This document shows positions 8,179-17,753 of a DNA stretch of 64,000 nucleotides, piece by piece. The stretch is from positions 561,981-625,980 of the forward strand of contig NZ_GL878507.1 in NCBI RefSeq assembly GCF_000194945.1, given 5' to 3'. A program made the translations under genes and the position numbers. The stretch comes from Streptococcus sanguinis SK1 = NCTC 7863 (GTDB taxonomy: Bacteria; Bacillota; Bacilli; Lactobacillales; Streptococcaceae). The notes under the pieces are model-generated. The model worked only from the letters and a program-made list of their open reading frames with translations. It was not told the origin of the DNA and ran no database searches. The number at the start of each line of letters is the position of its first letter. The stretch's first letter is position 1.

Positions 8179-8778
8179 GTGACAGAAAAACATAGTGAAC
8201 GAATTGAGGAGTATAAGGATAAGCATAGACTGGAAAAACTTGAGGGCAAAAAAGTTTATGATAAGCCAGTTATCCGAACTGGTGATAAGGCAGGTTGCTA
8301 TGGTTCAGGATTGATTTTACTTGGATCTGTTTTAGGAATTATTTATTTACTTCTAATACTGATAACGGACTGGGATTTGAAACTTTTCTCTTTCATCTGG
8401 GAAACACTTGCTGCGTTAGGGATAGTTTTCAGTCTCTTTGGAGCTTTTAAAATCGGTCAGTTGGAGCTGCACAGTTTGTCAATGGTGGCTGACAAAGAGA
8501 AAAATTTTGAAATTGATAAAGCTTTCAATCTTTATAACATCATTCACAAACCAACAAAGAAAATTTTACTTCAATATGATAGTGAGGATGATAGTTTAAT
8601 TTCTCTGAATGCTGGAGGAGAGTTATTAGTTGAGCTCTTAAAGAGAGTTGAAGAAGAAAAATTGTCCTTTAAGGCTATTAACAAAACATTGAGTTTAGAA
8701 GAAGTATCTGAAAATCATTGGAAAATGCACTATCGTTATAAAAGACAGGACATAACATTAGAGAAATCCGATACATAG
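8179..8778 (+). CDS. Hypothetical two-TM membrane protein
   Basis: Not recognised as a named family. About 199 residues from GTG 8179; the frame is open to 8116 and the ribosome binding site is weak, so the start is uncertain. A charged N terminus (SERIEEYKDKHRLEKLEGKK) is followed by two hydrophobic helices (CYGSGLILLGSVLGIIYLL and the segment ending GIVFSLFGAFKIG). A roughly 110-residue soluble C terminus with alternating charged and hydrophobic positions comes last. It overlaps nothing and follows dapA closely, so it may be cotranscribed. AT content looks higher than in the neighbours. Confidence 0.6.
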   Translation: MTEKHSERIEEYKDKHRLEKLEGKKVYDKPVIRTGDKAGCYGSGLILLGSVLGIIYLLLILITDWDLKLFSFIWETLAALGIVFSLFGAFKIGQLELHSLSMVADKEKNFEIDKAFNLYNIIHKPTKKILLQYDSEDDSLISLNAGGELLVELLKRVEEEKLSFKAINKTLSLEEVSENHWKMHYRYKRQDITLEKSDT

Positions 8779-8873
8779 TGTTTGGCTTGTTATTTTAGTT
8801 GTATTGACTTAAACTGAAAAGTGAATTCAGAATCTGATAGTTTTTGAAGAGCATATAAAAAAGAGAGCTTCCT

Positions 8874-8902
8874 TTGAAAAATATTGGAAAAAATTATATA
8901 AT
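8874..8902 (+). promoter_or_regulatory. Promoter of the ATP-cone gene
   Basis: -35 TTGAAA (8874-8879), 17-bp spacer, -10 TATAAT (8897-8902). It would give a leader of about 115 nt before the ATG at 9024. I see no clear riboswitch-like structure in that leader. Confidence 0.5.
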
Positions 8903-9023
8903 ATCAAGGTATGGTCTGGCTTTGAGATTTCCTTTTGAGCAGGCTTATAGATAATTGGATTGGCAGCAGTCATGTTAGAGACTTACATTAGATTAGAAAT
9001 ATATATTATAAAAGGAGTTTTTT

Positions 9024-9362
9024 ATGCAAGTTATTAAACGGAGTGGTGAGGTTGTAGAATTTGACCCAGATAAAATTTATCAAGCAGTTTTAAAGGCAGC
9101 TCAGACAGTCTATGTGTTGACAGATGATTTGCGTCAGAATTTAGCGCAGGTTACAAAGAAAGTTGTTCTGGATTTGGAAGAAGCTAAGGTTGAACGTGCG
9201 ACGATTAGCATGATTCAGTCCATGGTTGAAAGTCGCCTCTTGGGTGCAGGTTATATTACTATTGCTGAGCATTATATCTCCTATCGCCTGCAACGCGATT
9301 TAGAGCGCAATGGCTATGGAGATCATATCGCTGTGCATCTGCATTTTGAGCAAGTAAGATAA
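9024..9362 (+). CDS. Stand-alone ATP-cone domain protein
   Basis: 112 residues that are almost entirely one ATP-cone domain (MQVIKRSGEVVEFDPDKIYQAVLKA onward), the nucleotide-sensing module normally found at the N terminus of ribonucleotide reductases or behind the zinc ribbon of NrdR. Here there is neither a Zn-ribbon nor a reductase domain. It has a clear AAAGGAG ribosome binding site, its own promoter and terminator, and normal length for this streptococcal gene type. A role as a dATP/ATP sensor or a free subunit is conceivable but not shown. Confidence 0.75.
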   Translation: MQVIKRSGEVVEFDPDKIYQAVLKAAQTVYVLTDDLRQNLAQVTKKVVLDLEEAKVERATISMIQSMVESRLLGAGYITIAEHYISYRLQRDLERNGYGDHIAVHLHFEQVR

Positions 9363-9368
9363 AGTTAG

Positions 9369-9388
9369 AAAGCCCGCTAGGGCTTTTT
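9369..9388 (+). terminator. Terminator of the ATP-cone gene
   Basis: Stem AAAGCCC / GGGCTTT with loop GCTA, followed by a T-tract. Confidence 0.85.
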
Positions 9389-9445
9389 TCGCTCTCGAGG
9401 TAGAGAGTATCGCTTTAGAATTCACCCGCTTAAATCCTAGAAATA

Positions 9446-9454
9446 TGTTAAAAT
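9446..9454 (+). promoter_or_regulatory. rbgA extended -10 promoter
   Basis: TGTTAAAAT: TGn followed by -10 TAAAAT (9449-9454), 49 nt before the rbgA ATG. Confidence 0.45.
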
Positions 9455-9503
9455 AGGTAAAGATATAAAATTTTATCAATGATATTCGTTGAAAGGATAA
9501 ATT

Positions 9504-10355
9504 ATGGCAACGATTCAATGGTTTCCGGGGCATATGTCTAAGGCACGGAGACAGGTACAGGAAAATATTAAGTTTGTTGATTTTGTGACGATACTGGTTG
9601 ATGCCAGACTTCCTTTATCCAGTCAAAATCCTATGCTGACTAAGATTGTGGGCGATAAACCTAAGCTTCTGATTTTAAACAAAGCTGATTTGGCTGACCC
9701 TGTTCGTATTAAAGAATGGCGGAGCTATTTTGAAAGCCAGGGGATTCCGACCTTATCTATTAATTCCAAAGAGCAATCTGCTGTAAAAAAAGTAACAGAT
9801 GCAGCTAAGAAGCTTATGGCTGATAAATTGGCGCGTCAGAAAGAAAGAGGAATTCGCATCGAAACCCTGCGTACCATGATAATCGGTATTCCCAATGCTG
9901 GCAAATCAACCCTCATGAATCGCCTAGCTGGTAAGAAAATCGCTGTTGTTGGGAATAAGCCAGGTGTGACCAAGGGTCAACAATGGCTCAAGTCAAATAA
10001 AGACTTGGAAATCTTAGATACACCAGGGATTCTCTGGCCTAAGTTTGAAGATGAGATTGTTGCTCTCAAGCTTGCCCTGACTGGAGCTATTAAGGATAAT
10101 CTGTTGCCTATGGATGAGGTGACGATTTTTGGCCTCAATTACTTTAAGGAGCATTATCCTGAAGAGCTGACAGCACGCTTCAAACAGCTGGATCTAAGCC
10201 AAGAAGCGCCAGACATGATTATGGATATGACCCAAAAACTTGGCTTCCGCGATGACTATGATCGCTTTTATAGCCTTTTTGTCAAAGATGTCCGCGATGG
10301 CAAGCTAGGCCGTTATTGCTTGGATACGGTTGGAGAACTAGATGGCAACGATTAA
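9504..10355 (+). CDS. rbgA: Ribosome biogenesis GTPase RbgA (YlqF)
   Basis: Late 50S ribosomal subunit assembly GTPase, 283 aa. The circularly permuted motif order of this family is visible: G4 NKAD at 59-62 comes before G1 GIPNAGKST at 128-136 and G3 DTPG at 172-175. The conserved N terminus [11 protein letters not shown] is also present. Strong ribosome binding site (GAAAGGA). It overlaps rnhB by 14 bp, the same rbgA-rnhB pairing found widely in Firmicutes. Confidence 0.96.
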   Translation: MATIQWFPGHMSKARRQVQENIKFVDFVTILVDARLPLSSQNPMLTKIVGDKPKLLILNKADLADPVRIKEWRSYFESQGIPTLSINSKEQSAVKKVTDAAKKLMADKLARQKERGIRIETLRTMIIGIPNAGKSTLMNRLAGKKIAVVGNKPGVTKGQQWLKSNKDLEILDTPGILWPKFEDEIVALKLALTGAIKDNLLPMDEVTIFGLNYFKEHYPEELTARFKQLDLSQEAPDMIMDMTQKLGFRDDYDRFYSLFVKDVRDGKLGRYCLDTVGELDGND

Positions 10356-11106
10356 AGAAATCCAGCAACGTTTAGAGTTAGTGACTGATTTGGCTGATCC
10401 TTTTCTGGCAGAAGCGGCGAATGATTTGCGCAGCGGAGTTCAAAAGGCGATTGAAAAGCGTAAAAGAGTCATTCAGGCGGAGTTGGACGAGGATTTGCGT
10501 CTGGAGCAGATGCTACGGTATGAAAAAGAGCTTTATCAAACCGGCTTTCGGGCAATCGCTGGGATTGATGAGGTCGGTCGTGGTCCTCTAGCTGGACCTG
10601 TTGTCGCTGCAGCTGTTATCTTACCTCCAGGATGTAAGATTAAGGGGCTCAACGACAGCAAGAAGATACCCAAGAAAAAGCACCAAGATATCTATCAAGC
10701 AGTCATGGATAAAGCCTTGGCAGTCGGTGTTGGCCTGATAGACAATGAGATTATTGATCAAGTCAATATCTACGAAGCGACCAAGCTTGCTATGAAAGAG
10801 GCTTTGTCTAAGCTTTGTCTCAAGCCAGATTATCTGCTGATTGATGCTATGAAGTTAGATATTGATATCCCGCAAGAGTCCATTATCAAAGGAGATGCCA
10901 ATTCTCTGTCTATCGCAGCAGCTAGTATTGTTGCTAAGGTCACTCGGGATAAGCTGATGGCAGACTACGACAAGGAATATCCTGGTTATGATTTTGCGCA
11001 AAATGCTGGTTATGGGACTAAGAGCCACTTGCAGGGCTTGGAGCGACACGGCGTAACTCCTATTCATCGCAAGACATTTGAACCCGTAAAATCTATGTGT
11101 GAATAG
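10342..11106 (+). CDS. rnhB: Ribonuclease HII
   Basis: Cleaves the RNA strand of RNA-DNA hybrids and incises at misincorporated ribonucleotides. 254 aa. The catalytic DE pair is in [13 protein letters not shown] (Asp76, Glu77), with the further acidic residues in LLIDAMKLD and KVTRD. A roughly 70-residue N-terminal extension is normal for Firmicute RnhB. Translationally coupled to rbgA. Confidence 0.96.
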   Translation: MATIKEIQQRLELVTDLADPFLAEAANDLRSGVQKAIEKRKRVIQAELDEDLRLEQMLRYEKELYQTGFRAIAGIDEVGRGPLAGPVVAAAVILPPGCKIKGLNDSKKIPKKKHQDIYQAVMDKALAVGVGLIDNEIIDQVNIYEATKLAMKEALSKLCLKPDYLLIDAMKLDIDIPQESIIKGDANSLSIAAASIVAKVTRDKLMADYDKEYPGYDFAQNAGYGTKSHLQGLERHGVTPIHRKTFEPVKSMCE

Positions 11107-11123
11107 GCACGAAGAGGTGAGGC

Positions 11124-11967
11124 ATGCTAATCAGTAAAATCTTAAACAATAATGTGGTGATTTCTGAAGAAGACCAAGAAGAAGTTATTCTCATGGGGCG
11201 AGGACTAGCCTTTGGTCGAAAAGTTGGCCAGGAGATTCCAGATGAGCTGATTGAGAAAAAGTATGTCTTGTCAGAAAATAGACGACAGCTTCTGATGGAG
11301 TTGCCAGCAGAGGTCATGGAAATGTCGGATAAGATTATTTCTTTCGCAAGGGAGAAACTGCAGAAGAAGCTCAAAGACACTGCTTTTCTGGCGATGGCAG
11401 ATCATATCCACGGAGTCTTGCTGCGCTTGGATGATGATATTGACCTCAAGAATTTCCTCATGTGGGATATTAGACGCTTTTTTTCCTATCGAGTTTGAGG
11501 TTGGTCAGTATGCCAAACAGCTTTTGAGCGCTTATATCGGTAAGGAACTTCCAGAGGATGAAGCAGCTTTTATAGCGCTGACCTTGGTCAATGCAGAGCT
11601 GGAAAATGGCGACGGTGCTGCGCGTGATTTGACTATGATGATGGAGGAAATCATGACCATTGTCAAGTACAGTTTGGAAATTTCTTTAGACGAGGAAGAC
11701 ATCTACCTTGAGCGCTTCATGACCCATCTAAAATTTTTCTGTGAGCGAGTTCTGACTGATAGAGGCCACCGTGATTTAGAGGACAATGAGATGTTTGACT
11801 TACTTAAATGTAAGTATCCCTTGGCTTATGAGACAACTAGGAAGATTGCTGAATTTTTAAAGCAAACCAGAAATTACCAAACATCAGAGGATGAACAACT
11901 GTACCTGACTATCCATTTGTCACGCATGAAAAGGAGGATGATATGCAAAGCGAATACGAAAAAATGA
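11124..11967 (+). pseudogene. licT: LicT/BglG-type antiterminator, frameshifted in a poly-T run
   Basis: The first frame (11124-11498) carries the RNA-binding CAT domain (MLISKILNNNVVISEEDQEEVILMG...) and the start of PRD1 up to NFLMWDIRRFF. The second frame continues with PIEFEVGQYAKQLL and the rest of PRD1 plus PRD2. Removing one T from the run of seven at 11478-11484 restores an open frame of about 280 aa, the normal length. BglG-family proteins bind RAT hairpins and prevent termination in beta-glucoside PTS operons; no such PTS genes are adjacent. The C-terminal frame overlaps the next gene by 25 bp. It may be a true mutation, a slippage-variable gene or a sequencing error. Confidence 0.85.
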
Positions 11968-12506
11968 TTGCTGGAGAGATTTACCGACCACAAGACAGTG
12001 AATTAAGAGAATTGGCAGCAAGGTCAAAGGAATTTCAATATCGTTTTAACCAAGAACAAAACAGTGTCAAACGCACGGCTATTATCAAAGAATGGTTTGG
12101 CAGCACAGGGGAGAATCTTGCTATGAAGCCTGACTTGGTCTGTGATTATGGAATCAATATTCATCTAGGGGAGAATTTTTATTCTAACTGGAATCTGACT
12201 ATGTTGGACGTTTGCCCGATTCGCATCGGAGATAATGCTTTGCTTGGTCCAAATTGCCAGCTTCTGACACCTCTTCATCCGCTTGATTCAGTGGAAAGAA
12301 ATTCCGGTATTGAGTACGGAGCACCAATCACTATTGGTGATAACTTTTGGGCTGGCGGAGGTGTGACGATTCTGCCAGGCGTGACGCTAGGAGATAATGT
12401 GGTAGTCGGAGCAGGAGCGGTTGTGACCAAGTCTTTTGGTGACAATGTAGTCTTGGCTGGTAATCCTGCTAAGATTATTAAGGAAATCCCTGTTCATAAA
12501 GAATAA
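11943..12506 (+). CDS. Maltose/galactoside O-acetyltransferase-like (LacA/Maa family)
   Basis: 187-residue hexapeptide-repeat acetyltransferase. The N-terminal cap MQSEYEKMIAGEIYRPQDSEL is typical of sugar O-acetyltransferases. The catalytic His lies in TPLHPLD, and left-handed helix repeats (IRIGDNALLGPN, ITIGDNFWAGGGV, VTLGDNVVVGAGAVV) end in AGNPAKIIKE. GGAGG at good spacing precedes ATG 11943, inside the 3' end of the antiterminator gene. The true acceptor sugar is unknown; maltose or glucose-type sugars are usual. Confidence 0.9.
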   Translation: MQSEYEKMIAGEIYRPQDSELRELAARSKEFQYRFNQEQNSVKRTAIIKEWFGSTGENLAMKPDLVCDYGINIHLGENFYSNWNLTMLDVCPIRIGDNALLGPNCQLLTPLHPLDSVERNSGIEYGAPITIGDNFWAGGGVTILPGVTLGDNVVVGAGAVVTKSFGDNVVLAGNPAKIIKEIPVHKE

Positions 12507-12578
12507 AAGATGTGTTAAAGGCAATAGGCAAGGAGACCGGCTAATGACAACATCAAATTTAATAGAATCGTAAAGAAG

Positions 12579-12602
12579 GAACTGTACTGCAGTTCTTTTT
12601 TT
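12579..12602 (+). terminator. Terminator between acetyltransferase gene and dprA
   Basis: Stem GAACTG / CAGTTC with loop TACTG, followed by seven Ts. The T-rich stretch also lies upstream of the dprA combox. Confidence 0.75.
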
Positions 12603-12610
12603 GAACTTTT

Positions 12611-12618
12611 TACGAATA
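12611..12618 (+). promoter_or_regulatory. Combox (ComX/SigX promoter element) of dprA
   Basis: Exact match to the streptococcal combox TACGAATA, 18 nt upstream of the dprA ATG and preceded by a T-rich tract, as is usual for SigX promoters. It places dprA in the late competence regulon. Note the short distance: the transcript leader would be only about 10 nt but still holds GTGAGGTG as ribosome binding site. Confidence 0.85.
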
Positions 12619-12636
12619 AGAAAGTGAGGTGAAAAA

Positions 12637-13479
12637 ATGAATAATTTTGAGATTTATAAAATGAAAAAAGCTGGTTTGACTAATCATCAGGTTTTAAATG
12701 TTTTGAGATATGCTGAGAGTAGAGATGGCAAGCTTTCTCTGCGAGATAAGGCTGTCGTATCTGAGTGCCGCAATCCTGCACTCTTTATAGAGAAATACAA
12801 GAGGCTTGATTTACCAGCTTTGAAGGAAGAATTTGAACTTTTTCCGTCCTTTTCTATCTTGGATGATATTTATCCTTGGGATTTATGTGAAATTTACGAT
12901 GCCCCGACTTTGTTATTTTATCAGGGAAATCTAAATCTACTAGAATTGCCCAAAGCTGCGGTCGTTGGCAGTAGAGACAGCAGCAAGCAAGGAAATGCCT
13001 CAGTACAAAAGATTATCAAAGAGCTAAATAATGAATTGGTTATCGTCAGCGGGCTGGCTCGAGGGATTGATACAGCAGCTCACATGGCTGCTCTACAAAA
13101 CGGAGGTCAGACCATTGCTGTCATTGGGACGGGATTAGATGTCTTCTATCCCAAGGCTAACAAAAAATTACAAGCTTACATTGGCAAAAATCATTTATTG
13201 CTGACAGAGTATGGTCCAGGTGAACAGCCTTTGAAATTTCATTTTCCAGAGCGAAATCGTATCATCGCTGGTCTCTGTCGAGGCGTCATCGTGGCAGAAG
13301 CTAAGATGCGTTCAGGCAGTCTGATTACCTGTGAGCGAGCCATGGAAGAAGGGCGGGATGTCTTTGCTATTCCGGGGTCAATTTTAGATGGAAAATCTGA
13401 CGGTTGCCATCATTTGATTCAAGAGGGTGCAAAGTGCATCACATCAGGCTCTGACGTCCTTTCTGAGTTTGATTTTTAA
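12637..13479 (+). CDS. dprA: DNA-processing protein DprA
   Basis: Protects incoming single-stranded transforming DNA and loads RecA; in pneumococcus it also helps close the competence window. 280 aa. A helical N-terminal SAM-like part is followed by an extended Rossmann domain with VVGSRDSSKQG, SGLARGIDTAAH, TIAVIGTGLDVFYPK, FPERNRIIAGL and SGSLITCERAMEEGRDVFAIPG, all DprA hallmarks. Controlled by the combox just upstream, so expression is expected only during competence. Confidence 0.97.
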   Translation: MNNFEIYKMKKAGLTNHQVLNVLRYAESRDGKLSLRDKAVVSECRNPALFIEKYKRLDLPALKEEFELFPSFSILDDIYPWDLCEIYDAPTLLFYQGNLNLLELPKAAVVGSRDSSKQGNASVQKIIKELNNELVIVSGLARGIDTAAHMAALQNGGQTIAVIGTGLDVFYPKANKKLQAYIGKNHLLLTEYGPGEQPLKFHFPERNRIIAGLCRGVIVAEAKMRSGSLITCERAMEEGRDVFAIPGSILDGKSDGCHHLIQEGAKCITSGSDVLSEFDF

Positions 13480-13509
13480 AACAAGTTTTCCTATAAGAAA
13501 AGTTAGCAG

Positions 13510-13538
13510 TTGACATCTATCAAAAAATAGTTTAAACT
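13510..13538 (+). promoter_or_regulatory. topA promoter
   Basis: -35 TTGACA (13510-13515), 17-bp spacer, -10 TAAACT (13533-13538), 34 nt before the TTG start. Confidence 0.65.
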
Positions 13539-13572
13539 CTATGAGATTTATTTCTTATAGAAGGTGTCTAAA

Positions 13573-15657
13573 TTGGTAACAAAAGCAAAGAAAAAGTCTA
13601 CGACCAAGAAAAATCTTGTCATCGTAGAGTCGCCTGCTAAGGCAAAAACAATAGAAAAATATCTGGGACGAAATTATAAGGTTTTAGCCAGTGTCGGGCA
13701 TATTCGTGACCTGAAAAAGTCTACTATGTCCATTGATTTTGAGAACAACTATGAGCCGCAATACATCAATATTCGTGGTAAAGGTCCCTTGATTAATGAC
13801 TTAAAAAAAGAAGCGAAGAAAGCTAAGCAAGTCTTTCTGGCAAGTGACCCGGACCGCGAAGGAGAAGCTATTTCTTGGCATCTGGCTCACATTCTGAATC
13901 TGGATGAGAAAGAGAAAAACCGTGTCGTCTTCAATGAAATTACCAAAGATGCGGTCAAGAATGCATTTAAAGAGCCCCGCCAGATTGATATGGATCTGGT
14001 CGATGCACAGCAGGCTCGTCGAGTTTTGGACCGCTTGGTTGGTTATTCTATTTCTCCTATTCTCTGGAAGAAAGTCAAAAAAGGCCTGTCAGCTGGTCGG
14101 GTGCAGTCTGTCGCCCTCAAGCTGATTATCGACCGGGAAAATGAAATCAATGCCTTCAAACCAGAAGAATACTGGACAATTGACGGAACTTTCAAGAAAG
14201 GAACTCGTCAGTTCCAGGCCGGCTTTTACGGCATGAATGGTAAAAAGATGAAGCTGACCAACAACGATGAGGTCAAAGAAGTTCTGTTTCACCTCAAGGG
14301 TGATGACTTTACAGTCGACAGTGTCGAAAAGAAAGAGCGTCGACGCAATGCTCCGCTGCCCTACACGACTTCCTCTATGCAGCAGGATGCTGCTAATAAG
14401 ATTAATTTCCGGACTCGTAAGACCATGATGGTGGCTCAGCAGCTCTATGAGGGGATTAATATCGGTTCTGGCGTACAAGGTCTGATTACGTATATGCGTA
14501 CCGACTCGACTCGTATCAGTCCGGTAGCGCAGAATGAAGCAGCAAGCTTTATCACGGATAAATTTGGCGCCAAATATTCCAAACATGGCAGCAAGGCTAA
14601 GAACGCCTCTGGCGCTCAAGATGCCCACGAGGCAATTCGCCCTTCCAGCGTTTTCAATACTCCAGAAAGCATCGCAAAGTATTTGGACAAGGATCAGCTT
14701 AAGCTCTATACTCTAATCTGGAACCGTTTTGTAGCCAGCCAAATGACAGCAGCAGTCTTTGATACTATGAATGTTAAGTTGGGGCAAAATGGTGTCCAAT
14801 TTGCCGCCAATGGCAGTCAGGTCAAGTTCGATGGTTATCTGGCTATTTACAACGACTCTGACAAGAATAAAATGCTGCCAGATATGGAAAAGGGGGATAC
14901 AGTCAAGCGAGTCAATACCAATCCAGAACAGCACTTTACCCAGCCGCCTGCACGTTATTCTGAAGCGACTCTCATCAAGACTTTAGAAGAAAATGGTGTT
15001 GGTCGTCCGTCTACCTATGCACCGACAATTGAGACTATTCAGAAACGATATTACGTTAAGCTGGTTTCCAAGCGCTTTGAGCCGACGGAATTAGGTGAGA
15101 TTGTCAATTCATTGATTGTCGAATTCTTCCCAGGCATCGTAAATGTGAAATTTACAGCCGAAATGGAAGCAAAACTGGATGATGTAGAAGTTGGAAAAGA
15201 GCAGTGGCAGAAAGTTATTGACGAGTTTTATCAACCTTTTGAAAAGGAAGTAGCTAAAGCTGAGTCTGAAATGGAGAAAATCCAAATCAAGGACGAACCG
15301 GCTGGTTTTGATTGTGAGGTCTGTGGCAGTCCCATGGTCATTAAGTTAGGTCGATTTGGCAAGTTCTATGCCTGCAGCAATTTCCCAGACTGTCGTCACA
15401 CTCAGGCTATTGTCAAGGAGATCGGCGTGACCTGTCCACAGTGCCAGAAAGGTCAAGTTATCGAGCGTAAGACTAAGCGAAATCGCATTTTCTATGGCTG
15501 TGATCGTTATCCAGACTGTGATTTCACATCTTGGGACAAGCCAGTCGGTCGGAACTGTCCAAAATGTGACCATTATCTGATTGAAAAGAAAATTCGTGGT
15601 GGCGGCAAGCAAGTGGTCTGCAGCAATGGAGATTACGAAGAAGAAAAAGTGAAATAG
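13573..15657 (+). CDS. topA: DNA topoisomerase I
   Basis: Relaxes negative supercoils by single-strand passage. 694 aa from TTG 13573. The TOPRIM segment begins [17 protein letters not shown], the acidic triad lies in [11 protein letters not shown], and the active-site Tyr is in [14 protein letters not shown]. Two clear C-terminal four-Cys zinc motifs (CEVCG...CSNFPDC, CPQC...CDRYPDC) are followed by a degenerate third (CPKC...VCS). The reading frame opens with GTG 13564, but the AGAAGG ribosome binding site overlaps that codon and is 8 nt from TTG 13573. The TTG is therefore preferred. Confidence 0.96.
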   Translation: MVTKAKKKSTTKKNLVIVESPAKAKTIEKYLGRNYKVLASVGHIRDLKKSTMSIDFENNYEPQYINIRGKGPLINDLKKEAKKAKQVFLASDPDREGEAISWHLAHILNLDEKEKNRVVFNEITKDAVKNAFKEPRQIDMDLVDAQQARRVLDRLVGYSISPILWKKVKKGLSAGRVQSVALKLIIDRENEINAFKPEEYWTIDGTFKKGTRQFQAGFYGMNGKKMKLTNNDEVKEVLFHLKGDDFTVDSVEKKERRRNAPLPYTTSSMQQDAANKINFRTRKTMMVAQQLYEGINIGSGVQGLITYMRTDSTRISPVAQNEAASFITDKFGAKYSKHGSKAKNASGAQDAHEAIRPSSVFNTPESIAKYLDKDQLKLYTLIWNRFVASQMTAAVFDTMNVKLGQNGVQFAANGSQVKFDGYLAIYNDSDKNKMLPDMEKGDTVKRVNTNPEQHFTQPPARYSEATLIKTLEENGVGRPSTYAPTIETIQKRYYVKLVSKRFEPTELGEIVNSLIVEFFPGIVNVKFTAEMEAKLDDVEVGKEQWQKVIDEFYQPFEKEVAKAESEMEKIQIKDEPAGFDCEVCGSPMVIKLGRFGKFYACSNFPDCRHTQAIVKEIGVTCPQCQKGQVIERKTKRNRIFYGCDRYPDCDFTSWDKPVGRNCPKCDHYLIEKKIRGGGKQVVCSNGDYEEEKVK

Positions 15658-15715
15658 TTTTTTACATAATTTATACTACGTAAAGTATTTTCTCCTGAAG
15701 AAGAGGTGCAGTTTT

Positions 15716-16210
15716 ATGACAGATAAATTTACAGAATTTCTAAAAATCGCGTCTCAACTGAACAAGATGGGAATTGTTCCACTGCTGATGGGCTCCTTGG
15801 GGCTGGAGCAGGTTACTGGTCAGGACTGGCAGGCGCGGGATATTGATATTCATGTTCACGGTGATGAGCGTGGCTGGGAAGTACCAGACGAAGAGCGTAT
15901 TTATGATATGGACAAGATTGAGCCTATGATGGAGCGCTTGGGCTATCGCTTAGTCGATCTGCACGAGCATGAATTTCAAAAAGAAGATCTATCTATTGAG
16001 TTTGGAGCCATGGAGACCTTGGAGGCGTTTTCGGGTGTATCAATAGCGGAGCTGACTCGAAAAGAAGTTGAAGGTGTTGAGTTTCTAGTTCCGACCGCAG
16101 ATCAATTTTTAGCTATCTACCGTGCTTCTTCCCAAGATTCTTACCGAAATGAAAATAACAATCATAAGGATTTTGCTAAGATTGCTTATTTGGAAAAAAT
16201 GACAAAATGA
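15716..16210 (+). CDS. Hypothetical protein with nucleotidyltransferase-like motif
   Basis: 164 residues, no firm family name. The segment LLMGSLGLEQVTGQDWQARDIDIHVHG has the GS-x(n)-DxD pattern of minimal nucleotidyltransferase folds. The C terminus ends with a DFAKIAYLEKM helix, as in proteins that act on nucleotides or RNA or on a partner. No HEPN or antitoxin partner is adjacent. AGAGG precedes the ATG, and the gene sits alone between topA and trmFO with a strong terminator behind it. Function unknown. Confidence 0.65.
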   Translation: MTDKFTEFLKIASQLNKMGIVPLLMGSLGLEQVTGQDWQARDIDIHVHGDERGWEVPDEERIYDMDKIEPMMERLGYRLVDLHEHEFQKEDLSIEFGAMETLEAFSGVSIAELTRKEVEGVEFLVPTADQFLAIYRASSQDSYRNENNNHKDFAKIAYLEKMTK

Positions 16211-16212
16211 CG

Positions 16213-16244
16213 GACAGACAGGAATCCTCCTGTCTGTCTTTTTT
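16213..16244 (+). terminator. Strong terminator before trmFO
   Basis: Eleven-bp stem GACAGACAGGA / TCCTGTCTGTC with loop ATCC and a run of Ts. Confidence 0.9.
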
Positions 16245-16254
16245 ACTATCTTTT

Positions 16255-16263
16255 TGTTATAAT
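16255..16263 (+). promoter_or_regulatory. trmFO extended -10 promoter
   Basis: TGTTATAAT: TGn with a perfect TATAAT at 16258-16263, 40 nt before the trmFO ATG. Confidence 0.6.
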
Positions 16264-16303
16264 GGTCAGAGTGAAAATCTAGAAATATCCAAGGGAGAGT
16301 ATC

Positions 16304-17638
16304 ATGTCATCATCCTATATCAATGTTATCGGTGCTGGTCTGGCTGGCAGTGAAGCAGCTTACCAGATTGCCAAGCGTGGCATCCCAGTCAAACTCTATG
16401 AAATGCGGGGTGTCAAATCAACTCCGCAACACAAAACATCGGACTTTGCAGAACTGGTCTGCTCGAACTCTCTGCGAGGAGATGCGCTGACCAATGCAGT
16501 CGGTCTGCTCAAGGAAGAAATGCGACGGTTGGACTCGGTTATTTTAAAGTCAGCAGAAGCGACTCGAGTGCCCGCTGGTGGTGCTCTAGCTGTTGATAGA
16601 GAAGGCTTTTCGCAGCTGGTGACGGAGCTAGTGACTAACCATCCATTGATTGAGGTCATTCGCGAAGAAATCACTGAAATTCCTGAAGATGCCATCACAG
16701 TTATTGCGACAGGACCCTTGACCAGTGATGCTTTAGCAGAAAAAATCCACGCGCTCAATGGAGGAGACGGTTTTTATTTCTACGACGCAGCAGCGCCAAT
16801 TATTGATGTCAATACCATTGATATGAGCAAGGTCTATCTCAAATCCCGCTATGATAAGGGCGAAGCTGCCTATCTCAATGCGCCGATGACTAAGCAAGAA
16901 TTTATGAATTTCCATGATGCTTTGGTCAATGCTGAGGAAGCACCACTCAATTCCTTTGAAAAAGAAAAATACTTTGAAGGCTGCATGCCTATTGAAGTTA
17001 TGGCCAAACGTGGCATTAAAACCATGCTTTACGGTCCGATGAAGCCGGTTGGTTTAGAATATCCAGATGACTACCAAGGGCCTCGTGACGGAGATTTTAA
17101 GACGCCATACGCGGTGGTGCAGCTTCGTCAGGATAATGCAGCTGGTAGTCTTTACAACATCGTTGGCTTCCAAACTCATCTCAAGTGGGGAGAGCAAAAG
17201 CGGGTCTTTCAAATGATTCCTGGCCTTGAGAATGCAGAATTTGTCCGCTATGGTGTTATGCATCGAAACTCTTATATGGACTCTCCAAATCTGCTTGAAC
17301 AGACTTTCCGCTCTAAGAAACTGCCAAATCTTTTCTTTGCAGGTCAAATGACTGGAGTTGAAGGCTATGTCGAGTCAGCAGCTTCAGGCTTAGTTGCTGG
17401 TATTAACGCTGCTCGACTCTTCAAGGGAGAAGAAGCACTTGTTTTTCCAGAAACAACAGCTATCGGCAGCCTGCCACATTATGTTACCCATGCTGACAGC
17501 AAGCATTTCCAACCCATGAATGTCAATTTTGGCATTATCAAAGAGCTGGACGGCCCTCGGATTCGTGACAAGAAAGAGCGCTATGAGAAAATTGCTGAGC
17601 GAGCCTTGCAGGATTTACAGCCTTATTTGGATAAATAA
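16304..17638 (+). CDS. trmFO: Folate/FAD-dependent tRNA U54 methyltransferase TrmFO
   Basis: Makes ribothymidine at position 54 of tRNAs using methylene-THF and FADH2. 444 aa. The N-terminal FAD dinucleotide loop is [14 protein letters not shown], followed by the family motif [23 protein letters not shown] that includes a catalytic Cys. A second conserved region is [29 protein letters not shown] ribosome binding site. A single gene flanked by terminators. Confidence 0.97.
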   Translation: MSSSYINVIGAGLAGSEAAYQIAKRGIPVKLYEMRGVKSTPQHKTSDFAELVCSNSLRGDALTNAVGLLKEEMRRLDSVILKSAEATRVPAGGALAVDREGFSQLVTELVTNHPLIEVIREEITEIPEDAITVIATGPLTSDALAEKIHALNGGDGFYFYDAAAPIIDVNTIDMSKVYLKSRYDKGEAAYLNAPMTKQEFMNFHDALVNAEEAPLNSFEKEKYFEGCMPIEVMAKRGIKTMLYGPMKPVGLEYPDDYQGPRDGDFKTPYAVVQLRQDNAAGSLYNIVGFQTHLKWGEQKRVFQMIPGLENAEFVRYGVMHRNSYMDSPNLLEQTFRSKKLPNLFFAGQMTGVEGYVESAASGLVAGINAARLFKGEEALVFPETTAIGSLPHYVTHADSKHFQPMNVNFGIIKELDGPRIRDKKERYEKIAERALQDLQPYLDK

Positions 17639-17671
17639 TCTATTTTCTATCATTATCTAATAAAAATCATT

Positions 17672-17699
17672 AAAAAGTTAGGAAATTCCTAACTTTTTT
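17672..17699 (+). terminator. Terminator of trmFO
   Basis: Palindrome AAAAAGTTAGGAA / TTCCTAACTTTTT with a one-base centre and A- and T-flanks, so it may work in both directions. Confidence 0.85.
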
Positions 17700-17753
17700 G
17701 CTTAATTTGTGATATAATAAATAAAAATTTTGAAAATAGAAAGTTTTCTGAAA

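Noticed and set aside
13564..13572. GTG 13564 as the topA start
   Set aside because: It overlaps the only Shine-Dalgarno; TTG 13573 has proper spacing.
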